A stretch of 64,000 nt of DNA from an uncultured Bacteroidales bacterium (lineage in GTDB: Bacteria; Bacteroidota; Bacteroidia; Bacteroidales; G3-4614), in assembly GCA_949297125.1 (NCBI GenBank), contig CASFRS010000001.1, positions 62,001 through 126,000 on the forward strand, in the 5' to 3' direction. Made by a program: the position numbers and the translations under genes. Below are positions 19,080 to 27,539 of the stretch, piece by piece. Under the pieces are notes generated by a model. It saw only the letters and a program-made list of their open reading frames with translations, did not search any database and was not told the origin of the DNA. The first letter of the stretch is position 1, and each line of letters opens with the position of its first letter.

Positions 19080-19498
19080 ATTCATGACTGTTACAACTGT
19101 TCTGTTTTGCCGGAGGCTCGCTTCGGCAGGTGTATATATAGCATTTACGCAAACCGGCGTTACGATGAAACCCGCCTGTCGCTGCGCAAAGTTAAAGAAT
19201 TTTGCCCCGCCATAATCAAAGCGCGGTGCAAAATAATTTTTCCGCCGGACAAAAACAGGGGGGACACGGACAGCCCTGCACCGGAATACGGCATAACGCC
19301 GATACGGGCAGCGGCCTTTTGATTCCGGCTGAAACGCCTCTCTTTCCAACACCTGGGCAAGATGCAAAGACGTGCATGGGCAAAACAAAATATTTTGAAA
19401 ATTGAATGCAAAATTCTCAATTCAAGAGGTATTTTTATATCCGCAGACAGGATGTTATTCAAATATGATGTAAATTTGTTGTCATAAAACAGGATATT
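19080..19498. other. Divergent intergenic region between nadE and the DPP IV gene
   Basis: 419 bp. It holds the nadE promoter candidate and a TAAATTTG -7-type element at 19471-19478 pointing at the DPP IV gene, without a matching -33 box. The minus-strand frame continuing from nadE across most of this region has no family similarity that I recognise and is treated as non-coding. 19390-19470 is A+T-rich. Confidence 0.5.
19187..19220 (-). promoter_or_regulatory. Candidate nadE promoter
   Basis: On the minus strand, TTTG (19217-19220) is followed after 22 bp by TAACTTTG (19187-19194), one base longer than the usual 19-21 spacing. It lies about 110 bp upstream of the chosen nadE start and also upstream of the region where the frame stays open, which supports starting translation at 19079. 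Confidence 0.45.
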
Positions 19499-21676
19499 AT
19501 GAAACTTGGAATAAAAATAACCGTAGCGGCCATATCGCTGGCTTTTCCGTATTCGATGACTGCATCCGCCGCCCGCCTCGACGATTTCGTCTCGGGGAAG
19601 TACGATGTAGAACCGGCATTGAAAGCCATATCGACGGAAGACGGCAAATATTTTGCAGCAGCCGACGATGCCAGGACCCTTGTCCTGAAATACGAATACA
19701 AAAGCGGCAAGGTGGTAGACACCCTGTTCAACGCAGCCAAAGCCAGGGAATGCCCGTTCGACAGTTTCGACGGGTTCGATATGAGCCGCGATTTTAAGAG
19801 AATCCTCCTGTATACCGACTCGGAAAAGATATACCGGCGTTCTTTCAAGGCCAACTACTACACTTTTGAGATTATGCGCAACCTGGTAAAACCGTTGTGC
19901 ATGGACGGGAAGCAGCAGATAGCCACATTCTCGCCGAACGGGCGCATGGTAGCTTTTGTACGCGACGGCAACGTATACCTGAAGAAGCTCGACTACGATT
20001 CCCAGTCGGAGGTAACAAGGGGGGGCGAAAACGGCAAAGTCATATACGGGTCCACATCGTGGGCTTATGAAGAAGAGTTCTCTTTCGTAAACAGCCTCAC
20101 ATGGGCGTCGGACAACTCCACCCTGGCATTCCTCAGAACCGATGAGAGGAATACGCCCCCCTACCCTGTACAACTGTACGGGGGGTATTGCCCCGTTATG
20201 CCGGAACATATGCTCTACCCCGGAACATTCCAATATAAATACCCGTTCCCGGGCGAGGCATGCGCAAAGGCCGAAGTTTATACGTATACGGTGGAGTCGA
20301 GGGTAGTGAAAAGAATGGATGTGCCGCTTGAGGACGGCGGTTATATCCCGCGAATAACGTTTACGAAAGACTCCCTTTCGCTTGCTGTAATGACGCTGAA
20401 CCGCGAGCAGAATATCCTGAACGTATACAGCGTGAACCCCAAGTCGGGGACTGCCCGCCTGCTTATGAACGAAAAAAGCGATACATGGATTGATGAAGCC
20501 ACCTACGGCAATATCGCATTCTACGACAACTTCTTTATTGTACCGTCGATGCGCGACGGATACCGCCACCTTTACCAGTACTCGGCAAAAGGGCAGTTGC
20601 TTAGGCAACTGACATCGGGCAAGTGGGATGTAATAGAGTTTCTCGGTTCGGACGGCAAAGACAGGTTTTATTACAGCGGCAACGCCGAAGGGCCCCTATA
20701 CTGCTCGATATACAGGACCGACCTGTCGGGCAGGACATCAAAACTTACAGGCGGCAAAGGGTACAATACCGCAAGTTTCAATGCCGATGCAAGTTTCTTC
20801 GTAAATACTTTCAGCAACACGGCAACTCCGCCCGTTACCGCACTTGTAAATGCAGGCAACGGGAAAGTTGTAAAGAGTTTCGGGGAAAACAGCCACCTCT
20901 CTTATTCGGGTTGCGGCACCAAGGAATTTTTCTCTTTCACCGCTGCTGACGGAACGACGCTTTACGGTTACATGATAAAGCCGGATGGGTTTGCGGCAGA
21001 CAGGAAATACCCCGTAATAATGACCCAGTACAGCGGTCCGGGCAAACAGACAGTACTCGACAAATGGGAAAGCCCCGACTGGCGCAACTACATGGTAAAC
21101 GAGGGTTACATAATTGTAAGTGTCGACCCGCGCGGCACTCCCGGCAGAGGGAGGGATTTTGCGCACTGCATATACAAGAACCTCGGCCTGCCGGAAGCTG
21201 AAGACCAGATTGCCGCCGCAAAACATATCTCCACGCTCGGCTATGTGGACAAGGAGAACATTTCCATTTTCGGATGGAGTTTCGGCGGATATACGACACT
21301 TATGGCAATGTCGCTCGGCAACGGCATCTTCAACTCGGGTATAGCCGTAGCGCCCGTTACCGACTGGCGATTCTACGATGCCATATACACCGAAAGGTTC
21401 ATGAATACGCCGCAGGCAAACGAAGGTGGATACGATGCCACTTCTGCCGTAAAACTGGCAGGAAGGATGAACGGCAACCTGCTGCTTGTTTCGGGAACGG
21501 CCGATGACAACGTGCATTTTGCCAATACCCTCCAGTATACGGCGGCGTTGATAGAATCGGGGAAACAGTTCGACATGCAGATATACCCCAACAAAAACCA
21601 CTCCATAACAGGGTGCAACACGCGGTTGCACCTGTTTACGAGAGTCTGCGACTTCATAAAGCGGAACAAAAAATAA
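19499..21676 (+). CDS. Dipeptidyl peptidase IV (S9B family prolyl peptidase)
   Basis: 725 residues with a signal peptide at about 1-24. The N-terminal beta-propeller (DPPIV_N) extends to about residue 470, with the 'SWAYEEEF' double-Glu motif that binds the free N-terminus of substrates. The C-terminal alpha/beta hydrolase domain carries Ser594 ('GWSFGG'), Asp669 ('GTADDNVH') and His701 ('NKNHSI'). It removes X-Pro dipeptides from peptides in the periplasm or at the surface, as in Porphyromonas and Bacteroides. The triad is complete and the length is normal. Confidence 0.95.
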   Translation: MKLGIKITVAAISLAFPYSMTASAARLDDFVSGKYDVEPALKAISTEDGKYFAAADDARTLVLKYEYKSGKVVDTLFNAAKARECPFDSFDGFDMSRDFKRILLYTDSEKIYRRSFKANYYTFEIMRNLVKPLCMDGKQQIATFSPNGRMVAFVRDGNVYLKKLDYDSQSEVTRGGENGKVIYGSTSWAYEEEFSFVNSLTWASDNSTLAFLRTDERNTPPYPVQLYGGYCPVMPEHMLYPGTFQYKYPFPGEACAKAEVYTYTVESRVVKRMDVPLEDGGYIPRITFTKDSLSLAVMTLNREQNILNVYSVNPKSGTARLLMNEKSDTWIDEATYGNIAFYDNFFIVPSMRDGYRHLYQYSAKGQLLRQLTSGKWDVIEFLGSDGKDRFYYSGNAEGPLYCSIYRTDLSGRTSKLTGGKGYNTASFNADASFFVNTFSNTATPPVTALVNAGNGKVVKSFGENSHLSYSGCGTKEFFSFTAADGTTLYGYMIKPDGFAADRKYPVIMTQYSGPGKQTVLDKWESPDWRNYMVNEGYIIVSVDPRGTPGRGRDFAHCIYKNLGLPEAEDQIAAAKHISTLGYVDKENISIFGWSFGGYTTLMAMSLGNGIFNSGIAVAPVTDWRFYDAIYTERFMNTPQANEGGYDATSAVKLAGRMNGNLLLVSGTADDNVHFANTLQYTAALIESGKQFDMQIYPNKNHSITGCNTRLHLFTRVCDFIKRNKK

Positions 21677-21737
21677 TGTGTCTAAACGGCTTTATACTTA
21701 ACGCAGATTATTTTGTGATTTATTCAGGCCTCAGGCT

Positions 21738-21769
21738 GTTGCCGCACACTGCGGCGCATTGTATTTTTG
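21738..21769 (+). promoter_or_regulatory. Candidate promoter for the membrane Nudix-like gene
   Basis: GTTG (21738-21741, three of four bases of TTTG) is followed after 20 bp by TATTTTTG (21762-21769), matching the -7 consensus TAnnTTTG. This would give a leader of about 145 nt before the ATG at 21920. Confidence 0.4.
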
Positions 21770-21919
21770 CGCTCCGGGAAAATGCCCGACGGTGCTGTCT
21801 GACTGGAGGATAACCGGAATATTGGAATATATCGAGGAAACACATACCGCTTCCTTTGTATCCGCAAAGACAAGGCACCGGCTGGAACAGGATAACGTAT
21901 AACCGACAAACTGAGGTCC

Positions 21920-22984
21920 ATGACAAACAGATTTTCTGCCAGAACCTTTATCAACATGTGGCATACGCTGGCACTCGTGCCGTATGCCGCAATCGTTTCG
22001 CTGTCGATACCGGAGGCGGTATGCCCGCCCGAAACGCAGGTAATGCTGCACGCCGTTGCAGCAGCCGTTCTGCTGCTGCTTTACACTGTTTTCCGGAATA
22101 TTGCAAAAATAGATGTACCGCTCTACCCTGTTGCAATAATACTGCACGCCGCCACTATATGCCTTATGGTGCTGTCGTGGAATGAGGCCATAGTCCTTGC
22201 CGCCGCCTCCATGCTGCTCTCCGCACTGATTGTGATAGAATACAGGAGGAGGCGTGTCCCGTATAACCGTAACCGGGAAAACGACCGGGACGCATGGTTT
22301 GCCAAAAGGGAATTCTTTTTTGCGGGAAAGATACTGGCATTTATCTATGCAATACTTTTTATAGCAATTGTCATACGGTACAGGTCAGAGGGCAATGCCG
22401 TATGGCGGCAGTCGACAATTATGTTTGCCGGAATAATCCATATTGCCGCTGTCCTGGAGTTTTTCAGGGCAAGATATGTTGCTTGCGGGAAATACAAGAA
22501 GCGTTGGGTTGCCGTTGTCGATGACAGGTACAAGGTTGCCGGACGTATAAAGGCCGGGACGGCGCCCCTGCGCGCCACTGGCGACTACATGTTTATGACG
22601 GTTAGGATAATAGCATTTGAAGGGCGTAACATATATATTGAAAATGCCATACATGCCGACGGCACTCTTGCCGCCGCCGACACGCCGTTTACGTCCATGC
22701 TGGGATATGGGGAGAACTACGAGGAGTGTCTGGGAAGGGCATCGAAAGGGGTATTGGAGAATGAGGCTCTCCGCTATGTAACCAAATACAAATATCGCGA
22801 TGCACACGGCGACCGGGTAGTATTGTTCTACTTGTACAATACGGGCAAGGCAGCCGTTCCGTTCGACTGCACCGGCGGGCGTTTCCGAAGCATTGAAGAG
22901 CTCAGGTCGGCAAAACCCGGAGAGATATCGGATATTCTCCGCGCGGAACTGAACTTCCTGGGCAATACATTTTTTGGCATATAA
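21920..22984 (+). CDS. Membrane protein with C-terminal degenerate Nudix-like domain
   Basis: 354 residues with about six predicted membrane helices: roughly 12-30, 40-58, 70-85, 88-105, 132-150 and 165-180. A soluble C-terminal half follows. Residues 262-284 have the exact spacing of a Nudix box (G-x5-E-x7 then nine residues) but read 'KGVLENEAL' where REUxEExGU is expected, so key metal ligands are missing. The strand pattern after it ('VTKYKYRDAHGDRVVLFYLY') also fits a Nudix fold. No catalytic function can be claimed; a ligand-sensing role is a guess. It ends 15 bp before miaA. Confidence 0.6.
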   Translation: MTNRFSARTFINMWHTLALVPYAAIVSLSIPEAVCPPETQVMLHAVAAAVLLLLYTVFRNIAKIDVPLYPVAIILHAATICLMVLSWNEAIVLAAASMLLSALIVIEYRRRRVPYNRNRENDRDAWFAKREFFFAGKILAFIYAILFIAIVIRYRSEGNAVWRQSTIMFAGIIHIAAVLEFFRARYVACGKYKKRWVAVVDDRYKVAGRIKAGTAPLRATGDYMFMTVRIIAFEGRNIYIENAIHADGTLAAADTPFTSMLGYGENYEECLGRASKGVLENEALRYVTKYKYRDAHGDRVVLFYLYNTGKAAVPFDCTGGRFRSIEELRSAKPGEISDILRAELNFLGNTFFGI

Positions 22985-22999
22985 AGGCTATGGCAGGCA

Positions 23000-23917
23000 A
23001 TGAAAAGTGAATCGATTACTATAACAGGCGTTACGGCTTCGGGCAAGACAGCCTTGGCAACTGCCGTTGCCGCGGCGTTGGACGGAGAGATAATATCGGC
23101 CGACTCCAGACAGGTATACCGCAGAATGGATATAGGGACGGGGAAAGACCTTTCGGAATACCGCGTGGGCGGCAAGGAGGTTCCCTTTCACCTCATAGAT
23201 ATATGCGAACCGGGTTACAGATACAACTTGTATGAATACCGCAGGGATTTTGAAGCGGCATACGGCAGTATTATAGGCCGGGGCAGGATACCTGTAATAT
23301 GCGGAGGCTCGGGCCTGTACATAGAAACCGTACTGAAAGGATATGCCATGCCCGATGTTCCGGAAAACAAGGAACTGCGCAATGCACTGCAGGGCAAGCC
23401 GCTGCCGGAACTGGAAAAGATACTGTCGCAATACAAACGGTTGCACAATACTACCGACACCGATACCTGCAAACGGGCGATACGGGCAATAGAGATTGCC
23501 GAATATTACAGGAACTGCCCTCCGGAACAGCTTGCCGACAAACCGATAGATACTTTGCTGATAGGCATAGACATTGACAGGGAACGCCGCCGCAGCAACA
23601 TAACGGCCCGACTCCACGCCCGGTTGCAGGAGGGGCTGGTAGACGAAGTAAAAAAGCTGCTGGACGAAGGTATACCGCCCGGAAACCTTATATACTACGG
23701 GCTGGAATACAAATACATAACCGAATATGTAACTGGCATGAGAAGCTACGACGAGACTGTAAGGCTTCTGGAGATTGCAATACATCAGTTTGCAAAACGG
23801 CAAATGACATGGTTCCGCGGAATGGAACGCCGGGGGTTTACCATACACTGGATTGACTACAACTTGCCTTTGGGTGAAAAGGTCGCCGAAATACTGACGT
23901 TAGCCGGAAGGGGATAA
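23000..23917 (+). CDS. miaA: tRNA dimethylallyltransferase
   Basis: 305 residues. P-loop 'GVTASGKTA' at about 10-18, then 'IISADSRQVYRRMDIGTGK', the substrate-channel motif typical of MiaA, and 'ICGGSGLYIETVLKG'. The C-terminal half carries the tRNA-contacting helices ('FAKRQMTWFRGM'). It transfers dimethylallyl from DMAPP to N6 of A37 in tRNAs reading UNN codons. The start ATG is 15 bp after the membrane gene. Confidence 0.96.
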   Translation: MKSESITITGVTASGKTALATAVAAALDGEIISADSRQVYRRMDIGTGKDLSEYRVGGKEVPFHLIDICEPGYRYNLYEYRRDFEAAYGSIIGRGRIPVICGGSGLYIETVLKGYAMPDVPENKELRNALQGKPLPELEKILSQYKRLHNTTDTDTCKRAIRAIEIAEYYRNCPPEQLADKPIDTLLIGIDIDRERRRSNITARLHARLQEGLVDEVKKLLDEGIPPGNLIYYGLEYKYITEYVTGMRSYDETVRLLEIAIHQFAKRQMTWFRGMERRGFTIHWIDYNLPLGEKVAEILTLAGRG

Positions 23918-24096
23918 CCGCCTCAACCGCAACACCGGTGCAGGGAAATGCCCGGCAGGCCTTTGGCGGTGGAAAGCGGGACGGATACCCCACACCCCCT
24001 ACCCGACCCGCCCTGCCACGCATTTTGCCGGTTAGCGCTTCACCCGGAGGGGTTTGTACCGCAATGATTCCCTGTTATTTTTTTTTAACCTTACAG

Positions 24097-24129
24097 TTTG
24101 GCTTTCCGCCTGCCTTTTGTATACTTTTG
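24097..24129 (+). promoter_or_regulatory. Consensus Bacteroidales promoter directly before the kinase/RapZ-C gene
   Basis: TTTG (24097-24100), 21-bp spacer, TACTTTTG (24122-24129): a full match to TTTG-N19-21-TAnnTTTG. The start codon at 24138 is only 8 bp past the -7 element, so the mRNA would have almost no leader. Confidence 0.7.
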
Positions 24130-24137
24130 TATATATC

Positions 24138-25583
24138 ATGAATATCTTAAAACAGTTGTTTCTGGCGTATGCCGGACACGAAGCATCGGACATACACCCT
24201 GTTGCCGGGGCGGGGTCGCCGCGCCGCTATTACAGGCTATCATCACCGTCGGTTACGCTTATCGGCGTTCTCGGCGAGTCGCCCGCTGAAAACCGCGCCT
24301 TTATTGCCCTGTCGGGACATTTGTCGGACAAAGGGATAAATGTACCCGAGGTAGTTGCCGCAAGCGATGACGGTATGGCATATCTGCAAACAGATTTGGG
24401 CGATGTGTCGCTTTACGACCGTCTGGCTTCATGCCGTGCAGCGGATATATACGACAGCGAGGCCCTCAGCCTGCTTCGCGAAACCATGAGACAGCTTGCC
24501 GCCATACAGATAAGAGGCGATAAGGGGCTCGACTACGGAAAGGTTTGCTACCCGGTAAGCCGTTTCGATGAACGCTCCGTCATGTTCGACCTCAACTATT
24601 TCAAATACTGTTTTCTCAAAGCATCGGGAGCGGAATTCGACGAGAACAGGCTGCAGGACGATTTTGAAACGATTTCAGAAGAGTTGTCGCTTGCAGGCCC
24701 GACAGGCTTCATGTACCGCGACTTTCAAAGCCGCAACGTAATGATTAAGGACGGCAAACCGTGGTTCATCGACTTTCAGGGCGGGCGTCGCGGACCGGTG
24801 CACTACGATGCGGCGTCATTCCTGTGGCAGGCACGTGCCCGCTACCCGGACGAAGTACGTGAAAGCCTGCTGGATGAATATGTCGCAGCTTTACGGGCCG
24901 AAGGGGTCGACGTAGACAGCACGGCGTTTCGCCGCGACCTTGAAAGGTTTGTCCTTTTCCGCACATTGCAGGTTTTGGGAACTTACGGGTTCCGCGGATA
25001 TTACGAACGCAAATCGCTGTTCCTGCAAAGCATCAACCTTGCCGTTGAGAACCTGCGGCAGCTGTTACGCGCCGGCGTTGCCGACGAATACCCGTATCTG
25101 AAAGATACGCTTGCGAAAATGACCGCGTTGCAGCGTTTCTCTCCCTCACCCACCCGCAACACGCTGCGTGTTACCGTATACAGTTTCTCATACCGCACCG
25201 GCATACCCGATGACGGAAGCGGAAACGGGGGCGGATTCGTATTTGACTGCCGCGCAATACACAACCCGGGCAGATATGCGCAATATGCCCCGCTGACAGG
25301 ACTGGACGGACCGGTAATTCGTTTTCTTGAGGAGAACGGCGAGATTCTGCCATTTCTCGAACATGCCTTCGCCTTGACCGATGCTGCCGTAGAGAAATAT
25401 ACCGGACGTGGATTTACGCATCTGCAGGTTGCATTCGGATGTACAGGAGGACGGCACCGCTCGGTTTATTCCGCGCAGAGGCTGGCCGTTCACCTGCATG
25501 AAAAATACCCTGCAATAGAAGTCTGCCTGATACATCGGGAACAGAATATTTCAACAACCTTTTCACCGCAAACAGCACCATGA
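24138..25583 (+). CDS. Sugar kinase (APH fold, AmgK-like) fused to a RapZ C-terminal domain
   Basis: 481 residues from ATG 24138. The frame is open from 24054, but a consensus promoter occupies that stretch. Residues 1-335 are an aminoglycoside-phosphotransferase-fold kinase with the catalytic loop 'YRDFQSRN' (about 193-200) and 'IDFQGGRRGPVHYD' (about 209-222), which closely resembles AmgK, the anomeric MurNAc/GlcNAc kinase. Residues 340-475 are a RapZ/YvcJ C-terminal domain ending with 'GCTGGRHRSV'. In E. coli that domain binds glucosamine-6-phosphate and small RNAs. The stop overlaps the next start by 4 bp. Inferred role: regulated 1-phosphorylation of a cell-wall amino sugar. Confidence 0.82.
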   Translation: MNILKQLFLAYAGHEASDIHPVAGAGSPRRYYRLSSPSVTLIGVLGESPAENRAFIALSGHLSDKGINVPEVVAASDDGMAYLQTDLGDVSLYDRLASCRAADIYDSEALSLLRETMRQLAAIQIRGDKGLDYGKVCYPVSRFDERSVMFDLNYFKYCFLKASGAEFDENRLQDDFETISEELSLAGPTGFMYRDFQSRNVMIKDGKPWFIDFQGGRRGPVHYDAASFLWQARARYPDEVRESLLDEYVAALRAEGVDVDSTAFRRDLERFVLFRTLQVLGTYGFRGYYERKSLFLQSINLAVENLRQLLRAGVADEYPYLKDTLAKMTALQRFSPSPTRNTLRVTVYSFSYRTGIPDDGSGNGGGFVFDCRAIHNPGRYAQYAPLTGLDGPVIRFLEENGEILPFLEHAFALTDAAVEKYTGRGFTHLQVAFGCTGGRHRSVYSAQRLAVHLHEKYPAIEVCLIHREQNISTTFSPQTAP

Positions 25584-26317
25584 GGGCAATGATTTTCGCT
25601 GCCGGCCTGGGGTCGCGCCTCAAGCCGCTGACCGACCGCATACCGAAAGCTCTTGTACCTGTCGGCGGCGTCCCCCTGCTGCACCGCCTGCTTATAAAAC
25701 TGCATGCCGCAGGATGCACCCACGCCGTAATTAATGTACACCACCATGCCGGACAAATAACCGACTTTATTGCCGCCCGCAACTACGGCATGCGTATAGA
25801 AATATCGGACGAAAGCGGAATGCTGCTCGATACCGGCGGAGGACTGCGCCGCGCAGCCGCCTTCTTTCCCGGCAACGAACCTGTACTGCTGCACAACGTC
25901 GATATTTTATCGAACCTTAAACTCGACACTTTTGCAGCATCCATGAAGCCGGATAGTCTGGCACAGGTTGCGGTAAGCGACCGGTCTTCAAGCCGGCAAC
26001 TCCTCTTCGATGAAGGAAACCGCCTTGCCGGGTGGCGCAATGTCCAGACAGGAGCGACGCGCCCTGCCGATATTGACGCCGCTACATTGGCTACGCTGCA
26101 CCCGCACGCTTTTGCAGGGATACACGTTGTATCGCCGCGCATTTTCGGACTTATGTCGGGATGGCCGGAAAAATTCTCCATTATGGACTTTTATCTGAAC
26201 GTCATGCAAAAGGAGAAGATAGTTGCATACCGGCAGAACGGTCTGGCGATACTCGACGTAGGCAAAACCGACACCCTTGCAGCGGCAGACGACTTTACAG
26301 CAAAATACGGGTTGTAA
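25580..26317 (+). CDS. Sugar-1-phosphate nucleotidyltransferase, MurU-like
   Basis: 245 residues. The N-terminal signature 'IFAAGLGSRLKPLTDRIPKALVPVGG' (residues 4-29) contains the GxGxRLxPLTxxxPK nucleotide-binding motif. 'LLHNVDILSNL' holds the metal-binding Asp and 'DVGKTDTLAAA' lies near the C-terminus. The length suits MurU, the MurNAc-1-phosphate uridylyltransferase, better than RmlA or GlmU. ATGA overlap with the kinase gene suggests a coupled two-step route, sugar to sugar-1-P to UDP-sugar, as in AmgK-MurU recycling known from Pseudomonas and Tannerella. The exact sugar is inferred. Confidence 0.82.
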   Translation: MRAMIFAAGLGSRLKPLTDRIPKALVPVGGVPLLHRLLIKLHAAGCTHAVINVHHHAGQITDFIAARNYGMRIEISDESGMLLDTGGGLRRAAAFFPGNEPVLLHNVDILSNLKLDTFAASMKPDSLAQVAVSDRSSSRQLLFDEGNRLAGWRNVQTGATRPADIDAATLATLHPHAFAGIHVVSPRIFGLMSGWPEKFSIMDFYLNVMQKEKIVAYRQNGLAILDVGKTDTLAAADDFTAKYGL

Positions 26318-26562
26318 TATCGCAGCCCAACAATTTATACGACCTCCGGGCAGAGTCTTCTGTCAGCAAGACATTGGTATACGTTTTTCCAATCACTTCA
26401 CCGTCCAGAAAAGCGGATATCCTTGTTCCTGACCGATATCGGACCTTTTATGTTTGTAAAAGATATAAATAACTTACAAATAACGGTATCGGATATTGCG
26501 ACAAGCCATAAAAACGCCGTGCAGAAACAGGCAGCAAACAGGTCAAAGCCCGATATTGAATC
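26318..26562. other. Gene-free region before the tandem repeat
   Basis: 245 bp between the nucleotidyltransferase gene and the repeat array. An imperfect stem pairs TTTGTAA (26453-26459) with TTACAAA (26474-26480). A 46-codon open frame (26450-26590) runs into the first repeat and ends there; I see no family or ribosome site for it. Nothing else is recognisable. Confidence 0.4.
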
Positions 26563-26619
26563 TATCTTTGCCGTAGAACGGCGAAAATAAGCTGCACTCG
26601 GCATAGCCGAACCTTACGG

Positions 26620-26650
26620 TTTGTCTCTGCCCTCGTTTGCATTATCTTTG
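26620..26650 (+). promoter_or_regulatory. Repeat-borne promoter 1
   Basis: TTTG at 26620-26623, 19-bp spacer, TATCTTTG at 26643-26650, at the junction of repeat copies 1 and 2. Full consensus for the Bacteroidales housekeeping sigma factor. It points to the alkylation-repair genes. Confidence 0.65.
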
Positions 26651-26699
26651 CCGTAGAACGGCGAAAATAAGCTGCACTCGGCATAGCCGAACCTTACGG

Positions 26700-26730
26700 T
26701 TTGTCTCTGCCCTCGTTTGCATTATCTTTG
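26700..26730 (+). promoter_or_regulatory. Repeat-borne promoter 2
   Basis: TTTG at 26700-26703, 19-bp spacer, TATCTTTG at 26723-26730, at the junction of copies 2 and 3. Identical to promoter 1 and 80 bp closer to the glycosylase gene, leaving a leader of about 140 nt. Confidence 0.65.
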
Positions 26731-26873
26731 CCGCAGAACGGCGAAAACAAGCTGCACTCGGCATGGCCGGACTGCAAAATAATTGTATCTTGCGGGATAC
26801 ATCCGTTACCGGCAAAACAGTACGGAGTTGCCGCCATAATGCGACGGATAGTTTTAATTGTTTCTATAAACGC

Positions 26874-27539
26874 ATGTATAACGATACTTTTTTTCGATAC
26901 GGAGAAACGGAACTCTCTTATTTAAAACATGCCGACAGGCGACTGGCCGACGTAATAGAACGGATAGGGCCTGTGAAAAGAAGAGTTATTCCCGACTTGT
27001 TTGCAGCCTTGGTGCATTCCGTTGTAGGGCAGCAGATTTCCACAAAGGCCCACGAAAAGATATGGCAAAGGATGCAGGACGGTTTAGGCGATATAACGCC
27101 GGAAAAGATAACCGGACTTTCCCTTCCCGAACTGCAAAGCTTCGGCATATCGTCAAGGAAGGCGACGTATATCCGCTCCGCTGCACAGAAAATACAGGAC
27201 GGCACATTCGATATAAAGGCGCTTAACGGCATGAGCGACGCCGAAGTTTGCGGCTTGCTTACCGAACTGGACGGAATAGGCGTATGGAGTGCCGAGATGC
27301 TGATGTTGTTCTCCATGCAGCGCAGTGATATCTTAAGTTTCGGCGACCTGGCTATCCAACGGGGATTGCGCATGATTTACCACCACCGCAAAATAACACG
27401 CAAACTGTTTGAGAAATACCGCAGGCGCTTTTCGCCATACAACAGCGTGGCAAGCCTTTATATTTGGGCCGTAGCAGGAGGCGCAATTGAGGGTATGAAA
27501 GATTATGCACCCAAAAACAAAAAGAAATGCAAAACATGA
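26874..27539 (+). CDS. DNA-3-methyladenine glycosylase II family protein (AlkA-like, HhH-GPD)
   Basis: 221 residues from ATG 26874. The frame is open from 26637, but that part is repeat and promoter. The helix-hairpin-helix segment is 'LLTELDGIGVWSAEMLMLFSM', followed by the catalytic Asp in 'LSFGDLAIQRGLRM' as in AlkA/MAG enzymes; 'ALVHSVVGQQIS' is the N-terminal GQQ(I/V)S motif of the family. It excises 3-methyladenine and other alkylated bases. It overlaps the start of the methyltransferase gene by 13 bp, forming a two-gene alkylation-repair operon. Confidence 0.92.
   Translation: MYNDTFFRYGETELSYLKHADRRLADVIERIGPVKRRVIPDLFAALVHSVVGQQISTKAHEKIWQRMQDGLGDITPEKITGLSLPELQSFGISSRKATYIRSAAQKIQDGTFDIKALNGMSDAEVCGLLTELDGIGVWSAEMLMLFSMQRSDILSFGDLAIQRGLRMIYHHRKITRKLFEKYRRRFSPYNSVASLYIWAVAGGAIEGMKDYAPKNKKKCKT

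Larger units (their letters stand above)
26563..26770 (+). repeat. Tandem 80-bp repeat, 2.6 copies, each full junction carrying a promoter
   Basis: Unit boundaries by the shared start ATCTTTGCCG at 26564, 26644 and 26724, period exactly 80. Copies 1 and 2 are identical; copy 3 is cut after about 47 bp and has three changes (T to C at 26734, T to C, A to G). Each unit contains two short hairpins (GCCG-TAGAA-CGGC and CGGC-ATA-GCCG). An inverted relative lies at 35458-35545. The end of each full unit plus the start of the next makes a perfect TTTG-N19-TATCTTTG promoter. Confidence 0.9.

Noticed and set aside
19086-19388. Upstream extension of nadE
   Set aside because: It includes the promoter candidate and is not nitrilase-like; the family N-terminus begins at 19079.
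26450-26590. 46-codon open frame running into the 80-bp repeat
   Set aside because: Plausible composition, but no ribosome site or family, and its end is supplied by the repeat. Possibly a gene remnant; not called.
26637-26873. Upstream extension of the glycosylase frame through the repeat
   Set aside because: The sequence is repeat and promoter; the family N-terminus starts at 26874.
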